Notes under the pieces: model-generated
The model's input: only the letters and a program-made list of their open reading frames with translations
Told to the model about the DNA's origin: nothing
The model's database searches: none
From: an uncultured Sphingobacteriales bacterium
Lineage (GTDB): Bacteria; Bacteroidota; Bacteroidia; Chitinophagales; Chitinophagaceae
Length of the DNA: 27,390 nt
Assembly (NCBI GenBank): GCA_946479435.1
Contig: CAMLFX010000039.1
Location: 1-27,390 of the forward strand
Reading direction: 5' to 3'
Program-made: the position numbers and the translations under genes
In this document: piece by piece, positions 1 through 8,277 of the stretch
Layout of the letters: each line of letters begins with the position of its first letter
Numbering within the stretch: position 1 is the first letter of the stretch

Positions 1-2495
1 AATAAGCGTTCCCTGTGTTTTTTTATCCGTATAACAGTATAAAATGATGCAGCTACAATAACGATAAAAAGCAGTATGAGCATCAACATAAATTTGTAGC
101 TCTTGTAGAAAGGTGGCACTACATTGATATTGATCGATAGCTGGTCTTTTAATAGCTGCCCGTTATTATCGCGCGCCCTTATCACCAGCGTATATTCGCC
201 CTGAGGCAGGTCGCCTATTGTAAAACTACCTCCTTCTACAGGTATCCAGTTGCGGTGCAAGCCTGACACCTTGTAGTAAAAGCGGTGTTGCTTTAGTTCA
301 TAGTCAAGCACACCCAGTTTTAGCGTCAGGTTATTGTTTTTGGGGTTCAATGTAAGCGTACCTTTCTTAATTATGTCACTAGTACGGTCGTACTGCCGCA
401 TAGCAGCATTATCGTATTGCATTGCGCTTATAATTTGCAGCGGTAGCTGTACTATTTTGGGTATAGCTATCTGCGAGGGGTGAAAGCTGATAATTCCATC
501 AACCGAGCCAAAATACAGTTTACTATCACTGCGTTTAAAATAGCTGAGCCTGTTAAATTCATTTGTTTTCAGCCCGTCTTCAGTAGTGTATATATGCACT
601 ACGCCTTCGTTTCTGTCAAACTGTATCAGGCCGTTATCGCTGCTTATCCACAGGTAGCCTTTGTCGCCTTCCATTATTGCATACAATGTATTACTGCTCA
701 ATCCGTCGGCAATAGTATATTGCTTGTAGTCATGCCCTTTATTCCATTTTACCAGCCCCCCGCCATTTGTTGCCATCCAGAAATAGCCCTCTTTATCTTC
801 ATAAACCTGGTTGATATTGTCGTAGGGTATATGTAACCGTGGATTTTTTGACGCGGAGTAGTAGTGTTCATTTACGGTGCTGTCATCGCGCATGGTATAT
901 AAACCTTTACCGGTTACTATCCACCAGACACCATTTTTGTCTTTCAGAAACTGGCTTACCAATACATCGTTCAGCGAATTATTTGAATCGGAATATATAT
1001 TGCCCCACCGGCCATTGTGGTAAATTGACAGGCCATGCTGGTTGCCAATCCACCAGCCAAACCGGCGCTTTTGTAAAGACCATATCGGCTTTATGTAACT
1101 GGTACCAAATACAACACTTTTCTTTTTTGTTTCCAGGTCGTATTGATATAAATGCGTGTACCCAAAGTACAGTTTTCCATCGCGCTTAAACATTTGGTTG
1201 GTAAACATTTCATCCGATATCTTTTCGGGTACAATGGGGTTATCGTTTTCATTAAAATGATAAGTGCCTGTAGTGCTGTTTACATATACATTGCCCGCCA
1301 TATCAGCATATATGCCCCGGGTTTGATAATTGGATACAGGCACATGGAAAAAATCGTCGGTTGATGTAAGATAGGTTTTGAAGGGTACAGGAGTTACCTT
1401 GAAAATAAAGAGCCCGACATTAGTACATACCCATACTTTATCCGTTCTATCGGTAAACATGGCTGTTGCCGATATGCCTCCGTAGCTCTTGCACTCAGTA
1501 CTATCGAACAAAGTAATGAGTTCATTGTTCCTTTTCAGGTACAAGCCTTTGCCCGAGTTTTCAAGCAGTACAGAATTGCCGTCGATACTGGTGGCAGAGA
1601 AGAGCCACTTTTTCTTGAAGGCTTCGTACAAATGCGTGTATTGCTTCTGATCTTCAGGTGCGTGTGTGATAACGCCCTTAGTACTTATTTTTATGATATC
1701 CCCTTTATCGGCGCCCGATGTTTTTAGCAGGCGCATAGCACCATCACTATCGTAATGCAGAAAGCTATAGCCATCGTCAGGCGTATGTACTCTTATTTTT
1801 TTTCCATCCTTAGTGAGAAAAAAAGAATTACACACCCAAATACCATCGTTGGTTGCATAATTCTGATAGCTGAAGAAGTAGGAAAGTACGTTTGTATCGA
1901 AAGGGTCATTGTTTAAAAGTTTAAAACCAACAGAAGGCAGGTATAAATAAACCTTTCCGGTACGGCATACAATAAATATTTCTTTCTTTTTGTTAACTGT
2001 TATGCTGTGTATATCGCGCTCGGCAAAGGGTGCGATATTTTTGAAAACACGAGTGAATGACGCTAGGTTGTAAGTCCTGCTATCCATAATATCTACCTGG
2101 CCATAAGGGTTGCCGGGTATATCGTAAGATATCCATATAAAGCCCCATGCATCTTCGCATACCTGCATTACATTGTTGCTTTGCAGTTGGTTTTTCTCTT
2201 TTGAAAAGAAAAGAAAATTGGTACCATCATATTTTACCAAGCCGTTGGCTGTACCCAACCAAATAAAACCTTTTGAATCCTGTAAGCCATCGGTAACTTT
2301 TTTGCCGCGTATGCCCGATTCCTGGTCGAGCAGGCGGTAGGGAATATTGAACCTTTTATTGGGCGCGGCAGTAACAATTGTATATGCGGAACAAAAAAGG
2401 AGGCAGAGCACAATTTTTATGACAAAAGCATACCCGTAAAGATGTGGGTACATCTTTAATGCATGTCTTGATATTTGGGGAGGGCGGGCGGTCAT
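1..2495 (-). CDS. Two-component regulator propeller (Reg_prop/Y_Y_Y) sensor protein, 3' end outside window
   Basis: The minus frame is open from an ATG at 2495 to the window edge (831 codons, no stop). The N-terminus has a hydrophobic export or anchor segment (VIKIVLCLLFCSAYTIVTAA). A typical Reg_prop blade follows near residues 70-90 (DSKGFIWLGTANGLVKYDG), with more propeller sequence after it. Residues about 720-790 form a Y_Y_Y-type beta-sandwich (KQHRFYYKVSGL, then GEYTLVIRARDNNG). Residues about 797-817 are a transmembrane helix (FMLMLILLFIVIVAASFY) followed by basic residues entering the cytoplasm. In this family the periplasmic propeller senses a ligand, often a glycan, and the cytoplasmic part is a histidine kinase or DNA-binding domain. 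That output domain lies outside the window, so the class cannot be decided. An in-frame ATG at 2453 gives a shorter, more usual signal peptide and may be the true start. No SusC/SusD or glycan-degradation genes lie next to it on the visible side. Confidence 0.85.
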   Translation of the reverse strand, partial: MTARPPQISRHALKMYPHLYGYAFVIKIVLCLLFCSAYTIVTAAPNKRFNIPYRLLDQESGIRGKKVTDGLQDSKGFIWLGTANGLVKYDGTNFLFFSKEKNQLQSNNVMQVCEDAWGFIWISYDIPGNPYGQVDIMDSRTYNLASFTRVFKNIAPFAERDIHSITVNKKKEIFIVCRTGKVYLYLPSVGFKLLNNDPFDTNVLSYFFSYQNYATNDGIWVCNSFFLTKDGKKIRVHTPDDGYSFLHYDSDGAMRLLKTSGADKGDIIKISTKGVITHAPEDQKQYTHLYEAFKKKWLFSATSIDGNSVLLENSGKGLYLKRNNELITLFDSTECKSYGGISATAMFTDRTDKVWVCTNVGLFIFKVTPVPFKTYLTSTDDFFHVPVSNYQTRGIYADMAGNVYVNSTTGTYHFNENDNPIVPEKISDEMFTNQMFKRDGKLYFGYTHLYQYDLETKKKSVVFGTSYIKPIWSLQKRRFGWWIGNQHGLSIYHNGRWGNIYSDSNNSLNDVLVSQFLKDKNGVWWIVTGKGLYTMRDDSTVNEHYYSASKNPRLHIPYDNINQVYEDKEGYFWMATNGGGLVKWNKGHDYKQYTIADGLSSNTLYAIMEGDKGYLWISSDNGLIQFDRNEGVVHIYTTEDGLKTNEFNRLSYFKRSDSKLYFGSVDGIISFHPSQIAIPKIVQLPLQIISAMQYDNAAMRQYDRTSDIIKKGTLTLNPKNNNLTLKLGVLDYELKQHRFYYKVSGLHRNWIPVEGGSFTIGDLPQGEYTLVIRARDNNGQLLKDQLSININVVPPFYKSYKFMLMLILLFIVIVAASFYTVIRIKKHRERL

Positions 2496-2570
2496 AATGG
2501 ATGGGGAAATCCCGTAAAAACATTGTAAAGCTAATTGGTTAACACGTTATTATGTATGCTTAACCCAAAT

Positions 2571-2608
2571 ATAAAAGCGAGGCGCGCTAAAACACACCTC
2601 GCTTTTAT
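2571..2608. terminator. Strong hairpin, probable bidirectional terminator
   Basis: A perfect 12-bp inverted repeat (ATAAAAGCGAGG at 2571-2582, its complement at 2597-2608) encloses a 14-nt loop. The stem is GC-rich at the loop side and A/T-rich at both outer ends, so either transcript ends the hairpin in a short T run. It lies 24 nt past the stop of the minus-strand T9SS-sorted gene and upstream of the sensor gene, so its likely job is to end the transcript entering from 2633. No plus-strand gene precedes it. Confidence 0.7.
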
Positions 2609-2632
2609 TTATATGTAATAGTATTAATATTA

Positions 2633-3784
2633 TTATTGAAGCACCAGTGGCTTAATAGCATGCACGATACCATCTTTGTTTAGGCTAACGTAATGCAGCC
2701 CCGGTACATAATTGCTGATATGCAGGGTGGCGCTGCCATGATCAGTTTGTACATTGCCTGCAGCTATTTTCCGGCCTGCAGTACTCATTACTTCATAAGT
2801 CCAGTTACCGCTATTCAGTTCTTGTGCAGATATAGTGATATCGCCATTTACTGACGGGTTAGGATATAGTTTAATATTGTTGTTCAGGGCAAGGTTCTTA
2901 ACGTTAGAAGGCAGACGGTCAGAATGCGTGTAAGAACTTACAATATTTGTACGGCTTGCATTGTCATATTCTACAGTCAATACAGGATCTATTTCACCCG
3001 CACGATAGTAGTAAGTATAATATGTATTTTCAATTTGACCCTGCGACAAGCCAAAAGCGCCTAGCATAGGTGCAGGCGCCGGGCTACCGGCCAGGTAGAA
3101 ACTGTCTTTTACTTTAATAGAAGTTTCTACGGCCAATACATCCATATATCCTGTAGCATTGCCACTGGCATCCTTTATGCGCATTTGCCCCCAGCCTTTC
3201 ACACTGTCCGCACGTTCTACATAAGTGCGGCGTTCGCCCGGTGTATTGTTTAACGAATACATAGCCACAGTTATTGCAAAGGCTGTATGGTAATTGTAGT
3301 CAGAACTCCATGTACTACCCGTTGTAGCAGGGAAGGCTATTATTGTACGGGGTGCTGAATATGCTATTACCTGCTGGTTGAATATAAGACTGTCGTTGGT
3401 ATTGCCCGTTAGTGCACCCAGGCCAAATGCCTGCCTTGTCATGTCTTCACCAAATCTCTGGTAGCCGCTAGCAGTAATTGCGCTACCAATAGTGTTGCTA
3501 TAGCCAAATGCACCAAAGCTATAATACATGTCTTCGCCAAAAGTAACCTGGCTAAGGCCGGGAATAGTAGTGGCAAAACGGATAGTGGTAAATGGGGTGC
3601 CGTAAGTGGCTGTTGACAGGTCCCAGTTGCCGCTGTTGGCAGGTGTAGCTGTAAAGTTTGTTACCCCTTTAAAGCTACTGGTGCCGGGTGCCCAACTGGC
3701 GTAACCCGATTGATTGAGGGTGATTTGTGCCTGTGCAGCAAAGGTCATCAGGCTAAGAGCTGATAGTGTAAAGATTTTCTTCAT
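2633..3784 (-). CDS. Secreted protein with type IX secretion C-terminal sorting domain
   Basis: The 383-residue protein starts with a signal peptide (MKKIFTLSALSLMTFAAQAQ, cleavage after AQA). The frame is open upstream to 3883, but that would put 33 residues ahead of the signal peptide, so the ATG at 3784 is chosen. The body, about residues 20-295, matches no enzyme family I recognise. It is rich in Ser, Thr, Tyr and Gly, as expected of an extracellular beta-rich protein. The last 80 or so residues are a Por_Secre_tail/T9SS type A domain: a KLYPNPS motif, then the usual pattern ending in GLHYVSLNKDG and a short hydrophobic tail. The protein should cross the inner membrane by Sec and the outer membrane by the type IX system, to be anchored on or released from the surface. 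It is monocistronic, with a strong hairpin after its stop. Its molecular function is unknown. Confidence 0.88.
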   Translation of the reverse strand: MKKIFTLSALSLMTFAAQAQITLNQSGYASWAPGTSSFKGVTNFTATPANSGNWDLSTATYGTPFTTIRFATTIPGLSQVTFGEDMYYSFGAFGYSNTIGSAITASGYQRFGEDMTRQAFGLGALTGNTNDSLIFNQQVIAYSAPRTIIAFPATTGSTWSSDYNYHTAFAITVAMYSLNNTPGERRTYVERADSVKGWGQMRIKDASGNATGYMDVLAVETSIKVKDSFYLAGSPAPAPMLGAFGLSQGQIENTYYTYYYRAGEIDPVLTVEYDNASRTNIVSSYTHSDRLPSNVKNLALNNNIKLYPNPSVNGDITISAQELNSGNWTYEVMSTAGRKIAAGNVQTDHGSATLHISNYVPGLHYVSLNKDGIVHAIKPLVLQ

Positions 3785-3979
3785 TTGTGTTTGGTTTAAA
3801 AGTTGAAAATAATAGTCGTTTATATAATGTACGGGGCAATGTTCTGAAATATTGGTTTTTTGTTCTGAAAAACTAGGTGCCAACGCCCTGTATGTACTGG
3901 GAAACCTAGAAAAGTTGTTAAATAATGTATATGATTTATTCCTATTAAGAGCAATAGCCGAAATGCCCCAACTAATGGT

Positions 3980-3987
3980 TACTTTTG
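3980..3987 (+). promoter_or_regulatory. Candidate -7 box (TACTTTTG) for the GH3 gene
   Basis: TACTTTTG fits the Bacteroidota -7 consensus TAnnTTTG and lies 52 nt before the GH3 start codon. There is no TTG at the usual 17-23 nt upstream, so only half of the promoter is visible. The rest of the 255-nt divergent gap (3785-4039) holds nothing else I can name. Confidence 0.4.
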
Positions 3988-4039
3988 TACTCCGTTTTTT
4001 GCGGGGTTATTTAACTAAAAACATAGCCGTATATAATAA

Positions 4040-5596
4040 ATGGCATTACTTGGTAACCTAATATCGCGTTCTCTGCGTTTACGCAAGCAGTTCAACCTGC
4101 CGGTAGCCCCCCCTTATAAATATCAGCGTCATACGCTGCGCCAGCTTTTAGAACGTGGCCAGTACACTAAATTCGGTAAGCATTACGGATTTGATAATAT
4201 ATTAGCTGAAGAAATAGACTTCATTAAAGCCTATCGCGAACGTGTGCCTGTGCATACTTATAACGATATGCACGCCCGCTGGTGGTACCGCTGCCAGGAG
4301 GGGGAAGAAAATGTGGCGTGGCCGGGCAAAGTGAAGTATTTCGCACTAAGTTCGGGCACTTCAGAGTCGGCCAGTAAGCATATCCCCGTTACTAAGGATA
4401 TGATAAAGTCTATAAAGAAAGTAGGCTTTAAGCAACTATACAGCATGGTCGACTTTAATGTGCCGCCTGCTTCGTTCACCAAAGGGGTATTGATGCTGGG
4501 AGGCACTACGTCGCTGTACGAAAAAGCGAATGGTGGTTATTATGAGGGCGATATGAGCGGCATCAGCGCCAAGAACATGCCCCGCTGGATATCGAACCTG
4601 TTCTACAAACCGGGACAAAAAATATCGAAACGCCCGCATTGGGAAGACCGCATAAAACTAATAGTCCACAAGGCCAAGCAATGGGACGTGGCTACCGTGT
4701 GCGGTGTGCCGGCCTGGGTACAAATAGTGCTGGAGCGCGTTATTGAATATCATGGCGCCAAACACATACACGAAATATGGCCCAACCTGAGTATATACAT
4801 ACATGGCGGCGTATCGTTCGAGCCATATAGGGAAAGCTTTCAGAAACTGTTGGGTAAACCAATTACCTATATAGAAACCTACATGGCTTCTGAAGGCTCT
4901 TTTGGTTTCAAGGCACGTCCCGGTAACCATGGTATCAAACTGGTGCTGAACGCCGGCATCTTTTATGAGTTTATACCATTCAATTCCGACAATTTTGACG
5001 AGGACGGTAATCCGCTTCCGAAGCCTGAATCGTTCTTGATACATGAAGTGAAAGAGGGTATTGACTATGCGGTAATGCTAAGTACCTGCTCGGGAGCCTG
5101 GCGCTATATAATAGGAGATGTGATCCGCTTTACCGATGCTGTTGAATATGAAATAGCGATAGTTGGCCGTACCAAGCAATTCCTCAGCTTGTGTGGCGAG
5201 CACATGTCGATAGATAATATGAACAAAGCGATAGATACGGCAGCGAAAAAGCTGGGTATCACTATACGCGAGTTTACGGTAGCCGGCTTTAAATATGAGA
5301 ACCTGTTTGCGCACCGATGGTATATAGGCTGCGACGACCCTAATGTGGATACATTAAGGCTGAAAGAGATCATTGACGAAACCCTTAGCGAAGTAAATGA
5401 TGATTATGCTGTAGAGCGTACATCGGCACTGAAAGAAGTGTTTGTGGAAGTGATACCGAACGATGTGTTTTACGACTATATGCGCTCGATGGGTAAAGAG
5501 GGTTCTATGAACAAATTTCCCCGTGTTATGAAAGGTGATGTGCTGACAAATTGGGAGAATTATCTTGCCGAGCACAACATCGTTTTAACTAAATAG
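4040..5596 (+). CDS. GH3 family (auxin-responsive GH3-like) acyl-adenylate/amido synthetase-like protein
   Basis: The 518-residue product is full length for the bacterial GH3 family. GH3 enzymes belong to the acyl-adenylate-forming superfamily; the plant members adenylate a carboxylic acid and couple it to an amino acid. The ATP-binding motifs are visible in order: a P-loop-like SSGTSES at 104-110 followed by KHIPVTKDM; ETYMASEGSFGF at 279-290; WRYIIGDVIRF at 354-364; and IVGRTKQFLSLCGEHMS at 374-390. No signal peptide or membrane segment is seen, so it is cytoplasmic. Such genes are common in Bacteroidota but their substrates are not established, and nothing here identifies one. ispD follows after 15 nt, so the two are probably co-transcribed. 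A -7 box lies at 3980. The frame is open upstream only in other frames, so the ATG at 4040 is used. Confidence 0.9.
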   Translation: MALLGNLISRSLRLRKQFNLPVAPPYKYQRHTLRQLLERGQYTKFGKHYGFDNILAEEIDFIKAYRERVPVHTYNDMHARWWYRCQEGEENVAWPGKVKYFALSSGTSESASKHIPVTKDMIKSIKKVGFKQLYSMVDFNVPPASFTKGVLMLGGTTSLYEKANGGYYEGDMSGISAKNMPRWISNLFYKPGQKISKRPHWEDRIKLIVHKAKQWDVATVCGVPAWVQIVLERVIEYHGAKHIHEIWPNLSIYIHGGVSFEPYRESFQKLLGKPITYIETYMASEGSFGFKARPGNHGIKLVLNAGIFYEFIPFNSDNFDEDGNPLPKPESFLIHEVKEGIDYAVMLSTCSGAWRYIIGDVIRFTDAVEYEIAIVGRTKQFLSLCGEHMSIDNMNKAIDTAAKKLGITIREFTVAGFKYENLFAHRWYIGCDDPNVDTLRLKEIIDETLSEVNDDYAVERTSALKEVFVEVIPNDVFYDYMRSMGKEGSMNKFPRVMKGDVLTNWENYLAEHNIVLTK

Positions 5597-5611
5597 GTCT
5601 TATAACGCTAT

Positions 5612-6298
5612 ATGAAGAAGTATGCAGTAATTGTGGCAGGCGGCAAAGGCTTGCGTATGGGTACCGCGGTATCCAAACAATTTCTGCCTCTTCAAGGTAA
5701 GCCAATACTGTATCATACCATTAAGGCTTTTGTAGATGCTTATGCTGATGTGCAACTGATACTGGTGCTGCCGCCTGATCAGGTAAGCTACGCACAGATG
5801 GTTTTAGAACATTTTTCTGAACGTATTGATGTGACTATTGTTACCGGTGGCCCAACCCGTTTTCATAGTGTACAGAATGGATTGAAAGAGTGCAGCGAAG
5901 ACTCAGTGATATTTGTACATGATGGCGTACGGCCTTTGGTTACAGTCGGTCTTATACAACGCTGCTACGAACAGGCTGTTGCGAAAGGTACCGCTATACC
6001 TGCCATTGCTGTAAGCGATAGTATGCGATTGGTGGATGAGAATGACAGCGAACCGATAAGCCGCGATGCACTGCGCATTATACAAACCCCGCAAACCTTC
6101 CGTGCCGATATTTTGCTGCCTGCATTTGCACAGGGGTACTCGGAAAAGTTTACCGATGAAGCTACCGTAGTAGAAGCCAATGGCATGAATGTTGACCTCA
6201 TAGAAGGTGAGCGCAGCAATATCAAAGTCACTACACCGGAAGACCTGTTAATTGCGGAAGCGCTCTTGCAAAGTCAAAATGCAAAAGTTAAAAGTTAA
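5612..6298 (+). CDS. ispD: 2-C-methyl-D-erythritol 4-phosphate cytidylyltransferase
   Basis: IspD couples CTP to 2-C-methyl-D-erythritol 4-phosphate, the third step of the MEP pathway to isoprenoids. The 228 residues match the usual length. The nucleotide-binding glycine-rich loop VAGGKGLRMG is at 8-17 with the partner lysine in SKQF (about residue 22). The family signature VHDGVRPLV is at 102-110, and the C-terminal TPEDLLIAEALL is typical. The Rossmann-like cytidylyltransferase fold is cytoplasmic. It begins 15 nt after the GH3 gene, and its last 20 bases overlap the start of the next gene, which suggests one operon. ispF is not fused to it and is not in the window. Confidence 0.95.
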   Translation: MKKYAVIVAGGKGLRMGTAVSKQFLPLQGKPILYHTIKAFVDAYADVQLILVLPPDQVSYAQMVLEHFSERIDVTIVTGGPTRFHSVQNGLKECSEDSVIFVHDGVRPLVTVGLIQRCYEQAVAKGTAIPAIAVSDSMRLVDENDSEPISRDALRIIQTPQTFRADILLPAFAQGYSEKFTDEATVVEANGMNVDLIEGERSNIKVTTPEDLLIAEALLQSQNAKVKS

Positions 6299-7205
6299 AA
6301 TAATATTCCTGCTTTCTTTATTTGTAACTGTTGTTGCGAATGCGCAGCAACAGGATACCAGCATCTTTAAGTTCCCTATACAGATGGATGCAGTGGTAGT
6401 GAAGGCTGCACGTGGTGGCTGGGATGTGAACGCATTTATTCGCCGTGTAAAAAACGATACCACTTTTTATAAAGCCTTCCGCACGCTGCGCGTGGTGCCT
6501 TATACTGCTGTAAACGATATAAGGGTTTATGATAAAAAAGGAAAGGTAGCAGCATCGCTATATAGCCGTACCAGACAAAATATAAGCAGGGGCTGCCGCA
6601 GTATGCAGGTGCTGGAAGAAAAGACAACCGGAAATTTCTACAAGCGCAACAAAGAATATCGCTACTATACGGCCGAGTTGTATGCATACCTGTTCTTCAC
6701 CAAAGGGAGCGTATGCGGTGAAAACGATAATGTTAAAGGCGCATTAAATGAAAGAGGGAAGGGGCAGATAGAAAAGAATAAGTACCAGTTAAAGCAACTC
6801 ATATTTAACCCCGGCAGTAAAATAGCGGGTGTGCCGCTGATGGGCGATAAGGCCGCCATCTTCGAACCGCAAGTAGCTAAACTGTACGATTTTAAATTGT
6901 TGTCGGAAGAGTATAATGGGGTGGAATGTTATGTATTTAAAGCTATACCTAAGCCCGGCAAGGAAGGCGATGTGGTGTACGATGAACTGACTACCTGGTT
7001 CCGTAAATCGGATTATGCCATACTTGCCCGCGACTATTCATTATCGTACAAAACAATGGTGTACGATTTCAATGTACGCATGAAGGTGCGCACTACTGAA
7101 GTAGGTGGTAAGCTATTGCCATCATATATTGACTACGACGGTAACTGGCATGTGTTTTCGCAAGACAGGGAGCGCGTAAAGTTCAGAACCAATCTTACTT
7201 ACTAG
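6279..7205 (+). CDS. Unknown exported protein
   Basis: The 308-residue protein has a clear signal peptide (KIIFLLSLFVTVVANAQQ, cleavage near ANA/QQ). The frame extends 27 nt further 5' to a weaker ATG at 6252, but the ATG at 6279 puts the signal peptide at the very N-terminus and is preferred; it overlaps ispD by 20 nt. After export, the region DAVVVKAARGGWDVNAFIRR (about 28-47) and the phrase NDTTFYKAFRTLR resemble a conserved block I have seen in uncharacterised Bacteroidota envelope proteins. The C-terminal half alternates beta-strand-like segments (YDELTTWFRKSDYAILARDY), loosely reminiscent of LolA/LppX-type sandwiches, but I cannot assign the family. No lipobox, sorting tail or membrane helix is seen, so it is probably periplasmic. 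Confidence 0.75.
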   Translation: MQKLKVKIIFLLSLFVTVVANAQQQDTSIFKFPIQMDAVVVKAARGGWDVNAFIRRVKNDTTFYKAFRTLRVVPYTAVNDIRVYDKKGKVAASLYSRTRQNISRGCRSMQVLEEKTTGNFYKRNKEYRYYTAELYAYLFFTKGSVCGENDNVKGALNERGKGQIEKNKYQLKQLIFNPGSKIAGVPLMGDKAAIFEPQVAKLYDFKLLSEEYNGVECYVFKAIPKPGKEGDVVYDELTTWFRKSDYAILARDYSLSYKTMVYDFNVRMKVRTTEVGGKLLPSYIDYDGNWHVFSQDRERVKFRTNLTY

Positions 7206-7224
7206 AATTTCCTATATTTACTAC

Positions 7225-7626
7225 ATGCTCATCGGCGCACTATCCAAAGCATCAGGGTTCTCTAAAGACACTATCCGCTATTACGAAAAAATAGGGTTGA
7301 TAGAATTACCCAAGCATGCACGCCGCGATAATAATTACAAAGACTATCCTGAATCAACACTGCAAACATTAAAATCTATCTGCAACCTGAAAAACCTTGG
7401 CTTTACGCTCGAGGAGATACGTGAGATACTTATCCGTACCGAGATGCAGGCGCTGGATAGCATTAAAGTATTGCAAATAATAGAGCAGAAGATCATGCAC
7501 CTCGATATGCAGGTGGATAAGCTACTGCTCTATAAGCACCGCCTGCAACAAGCACAAATGCTGGCTATGGGCGAGAAGGTTAATCACATCATCCCGCTTA
7601 CGGAAATAAGCATGAAAGCCGCTTAG
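7225..7626 (+). CDS. MerR family transcriptional regulator
   Basis: The 133 residues form a standard small MerR protein: an N-terminal winged helix-turn-helix (LIGALSKASGFSKDTIRYYE, about 2-21), the family wing segment with YKDYPEST near 43, then a long dimerisation coiled coil (about 75-118). MerR proteins usually bind between overlong-spaced promoter elements and remodel them when a ligand binds. The only cysteine is in SICNLKN, so the metal-binding cysteine set of MerR, CueR or ZntR is absent and the ligand is unknown. The gene follows the exported protein by 19 nt. Its stop overlaps the stop of the convergent clpP paralogue by 4 nt (7623-7626). Confidence 0.88.
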   Translation: MLIGALSKASGFSKDTIRYYEKIGLIELPKHARRDNNYKDYPESTLQTLKSICNLKNLGFTLEEIREILIRTEMQALDSIKVLQIIEQKIMHLDMQVDKLLLYKHRLQQAQMLAMGEKVNHIIPLTEISMKAA

Positions 7627-8225
7627 CTGGCCATTTGGTCAACAATGCCATAGGCAATAGCTTCCTGCGCATCCATCCAGTAGTCTTTGTCAAAATCTTC
7701 CTTGATACGCTCCACAGTTTTACCACAATTAGCTGCTAATATCCTTGCGGTCATTTCTTTTGCTTTAGCTATTTGCCGGGCGTGTATCTCTATTTCCCAC
7801 ATCCGTGCACGGAAGCCACCCATGCTGGGTTGATGTATCATTACCTCTGCCAGGGGATATATGTAGCGGTGCCCTTTTTCGCCCGCCGATAGCAATGTTG
7901 CCGCCATGCTGGCTGATTGCCCCAGACAATAAGTATATACAGGTGCGGATATGCTTTGCATCATATCGTGTATGGCATTGCCTGCTGTTACCATGCCACC
8001 GGGGCTATTAATATAAAAATGTATCGGTTTTTCAGGGTCGATGGCCGATAAGTAGCAGAGCTGTTCTACCAATACTCTTGCGTTGTCTTCTTCTACTGCA
8101 CCCCAAAGAAATATTTTGCGCTGCTCCAGGTTCTTATTCATTACCTGCTGCATACCTATAATCTGCTGCAGCGTGTTTTCTTTTCCTTTTGGTTCTTCGT
8201 TCTCCTGTAGTTTATACTGGTTCAT
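7623..8225 (-). CDS. ClpP-family serine protease (divergent paralogue)
   Basis: The 200-residue protein has the ClpP crotonase-like fold and an intact catalytic triad by alignment to E. coli ClpP: Ser106 in GQSASMAA, His131 in MIHQPSMGG, Asp181 in DKDYWMDAQEA. The oxyanion glycines (INSPGGMVTAGNAI, 73-86) and the C-terminal EAIAYGIVDQ are also present. It departs from the housekeeping enzyme in the handle region: MGGFRARMWEIEIHARQ replaces the usual GGAQGQATDIEI-type sequence. A ~30-residue polar N-terminal extension precedes the conserved LEQRKIFLWG. Housekeeping clpP normally sits beside tig or clpX; here neither is present, so this is probably a second ClpP. It may form mixed tetradecamers with the main ClpP or work alone (inference). 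It lies 52 nt downstream of the GNAT gene on the same strand. Confidence 0.88.
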   Translation of the reverse strand: MNQYKLQENEEPKGKENTLQQIIGMQQVMNKNLEQRKIFLWGAVEEDNARVLVEQLCYLSAIDPEKPIHFYINSPGGMVTAGNAIHDMMQSISAPVYTYCLGQSASMAATLLSAGEKGHRYIYPLAEVMIHQPSMGGFRARMWEIEIHARQIAKAKEMTARILAANCGKTVERIKEDFDKDYWMDAQEAIAYGIVDQMAS

Positions 8226-8242
8226 TGCTGTTTTTTAGCAAT
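8224..8242 (-). promoter_or_regulatory. Small hairpin overlapping the clpP-paralogue start codon
   Basis: A 6-bp inverted repeat (ATTGCT/AGCAAT with a 7-nt A-rich loop on the minus strand) ends in the first two bases of the start codon at 8225. In the mRNA the start would be partly paired. The short stem is weak and could be chance. Confidence 0.25.
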
Positions 8243-8277
8243 GATAAAGGGTGGAGTATGGTCTATGGTTTGAGTAT

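Noticed and set aside
480..1364. Three plus-strand open frames of 70-118 codons
   Set aside because: They lie inside the minus-strand sensor gene, whose frame is continuous and has family motifs; the plus products are composition-biased shadows.
3852..4061. 69-codon plus-strand frame before the GH3 gene
   Set aside because: It contains the likely GH3 promoter box, overlaps the start of GH3 in another frame and resembles no protein.
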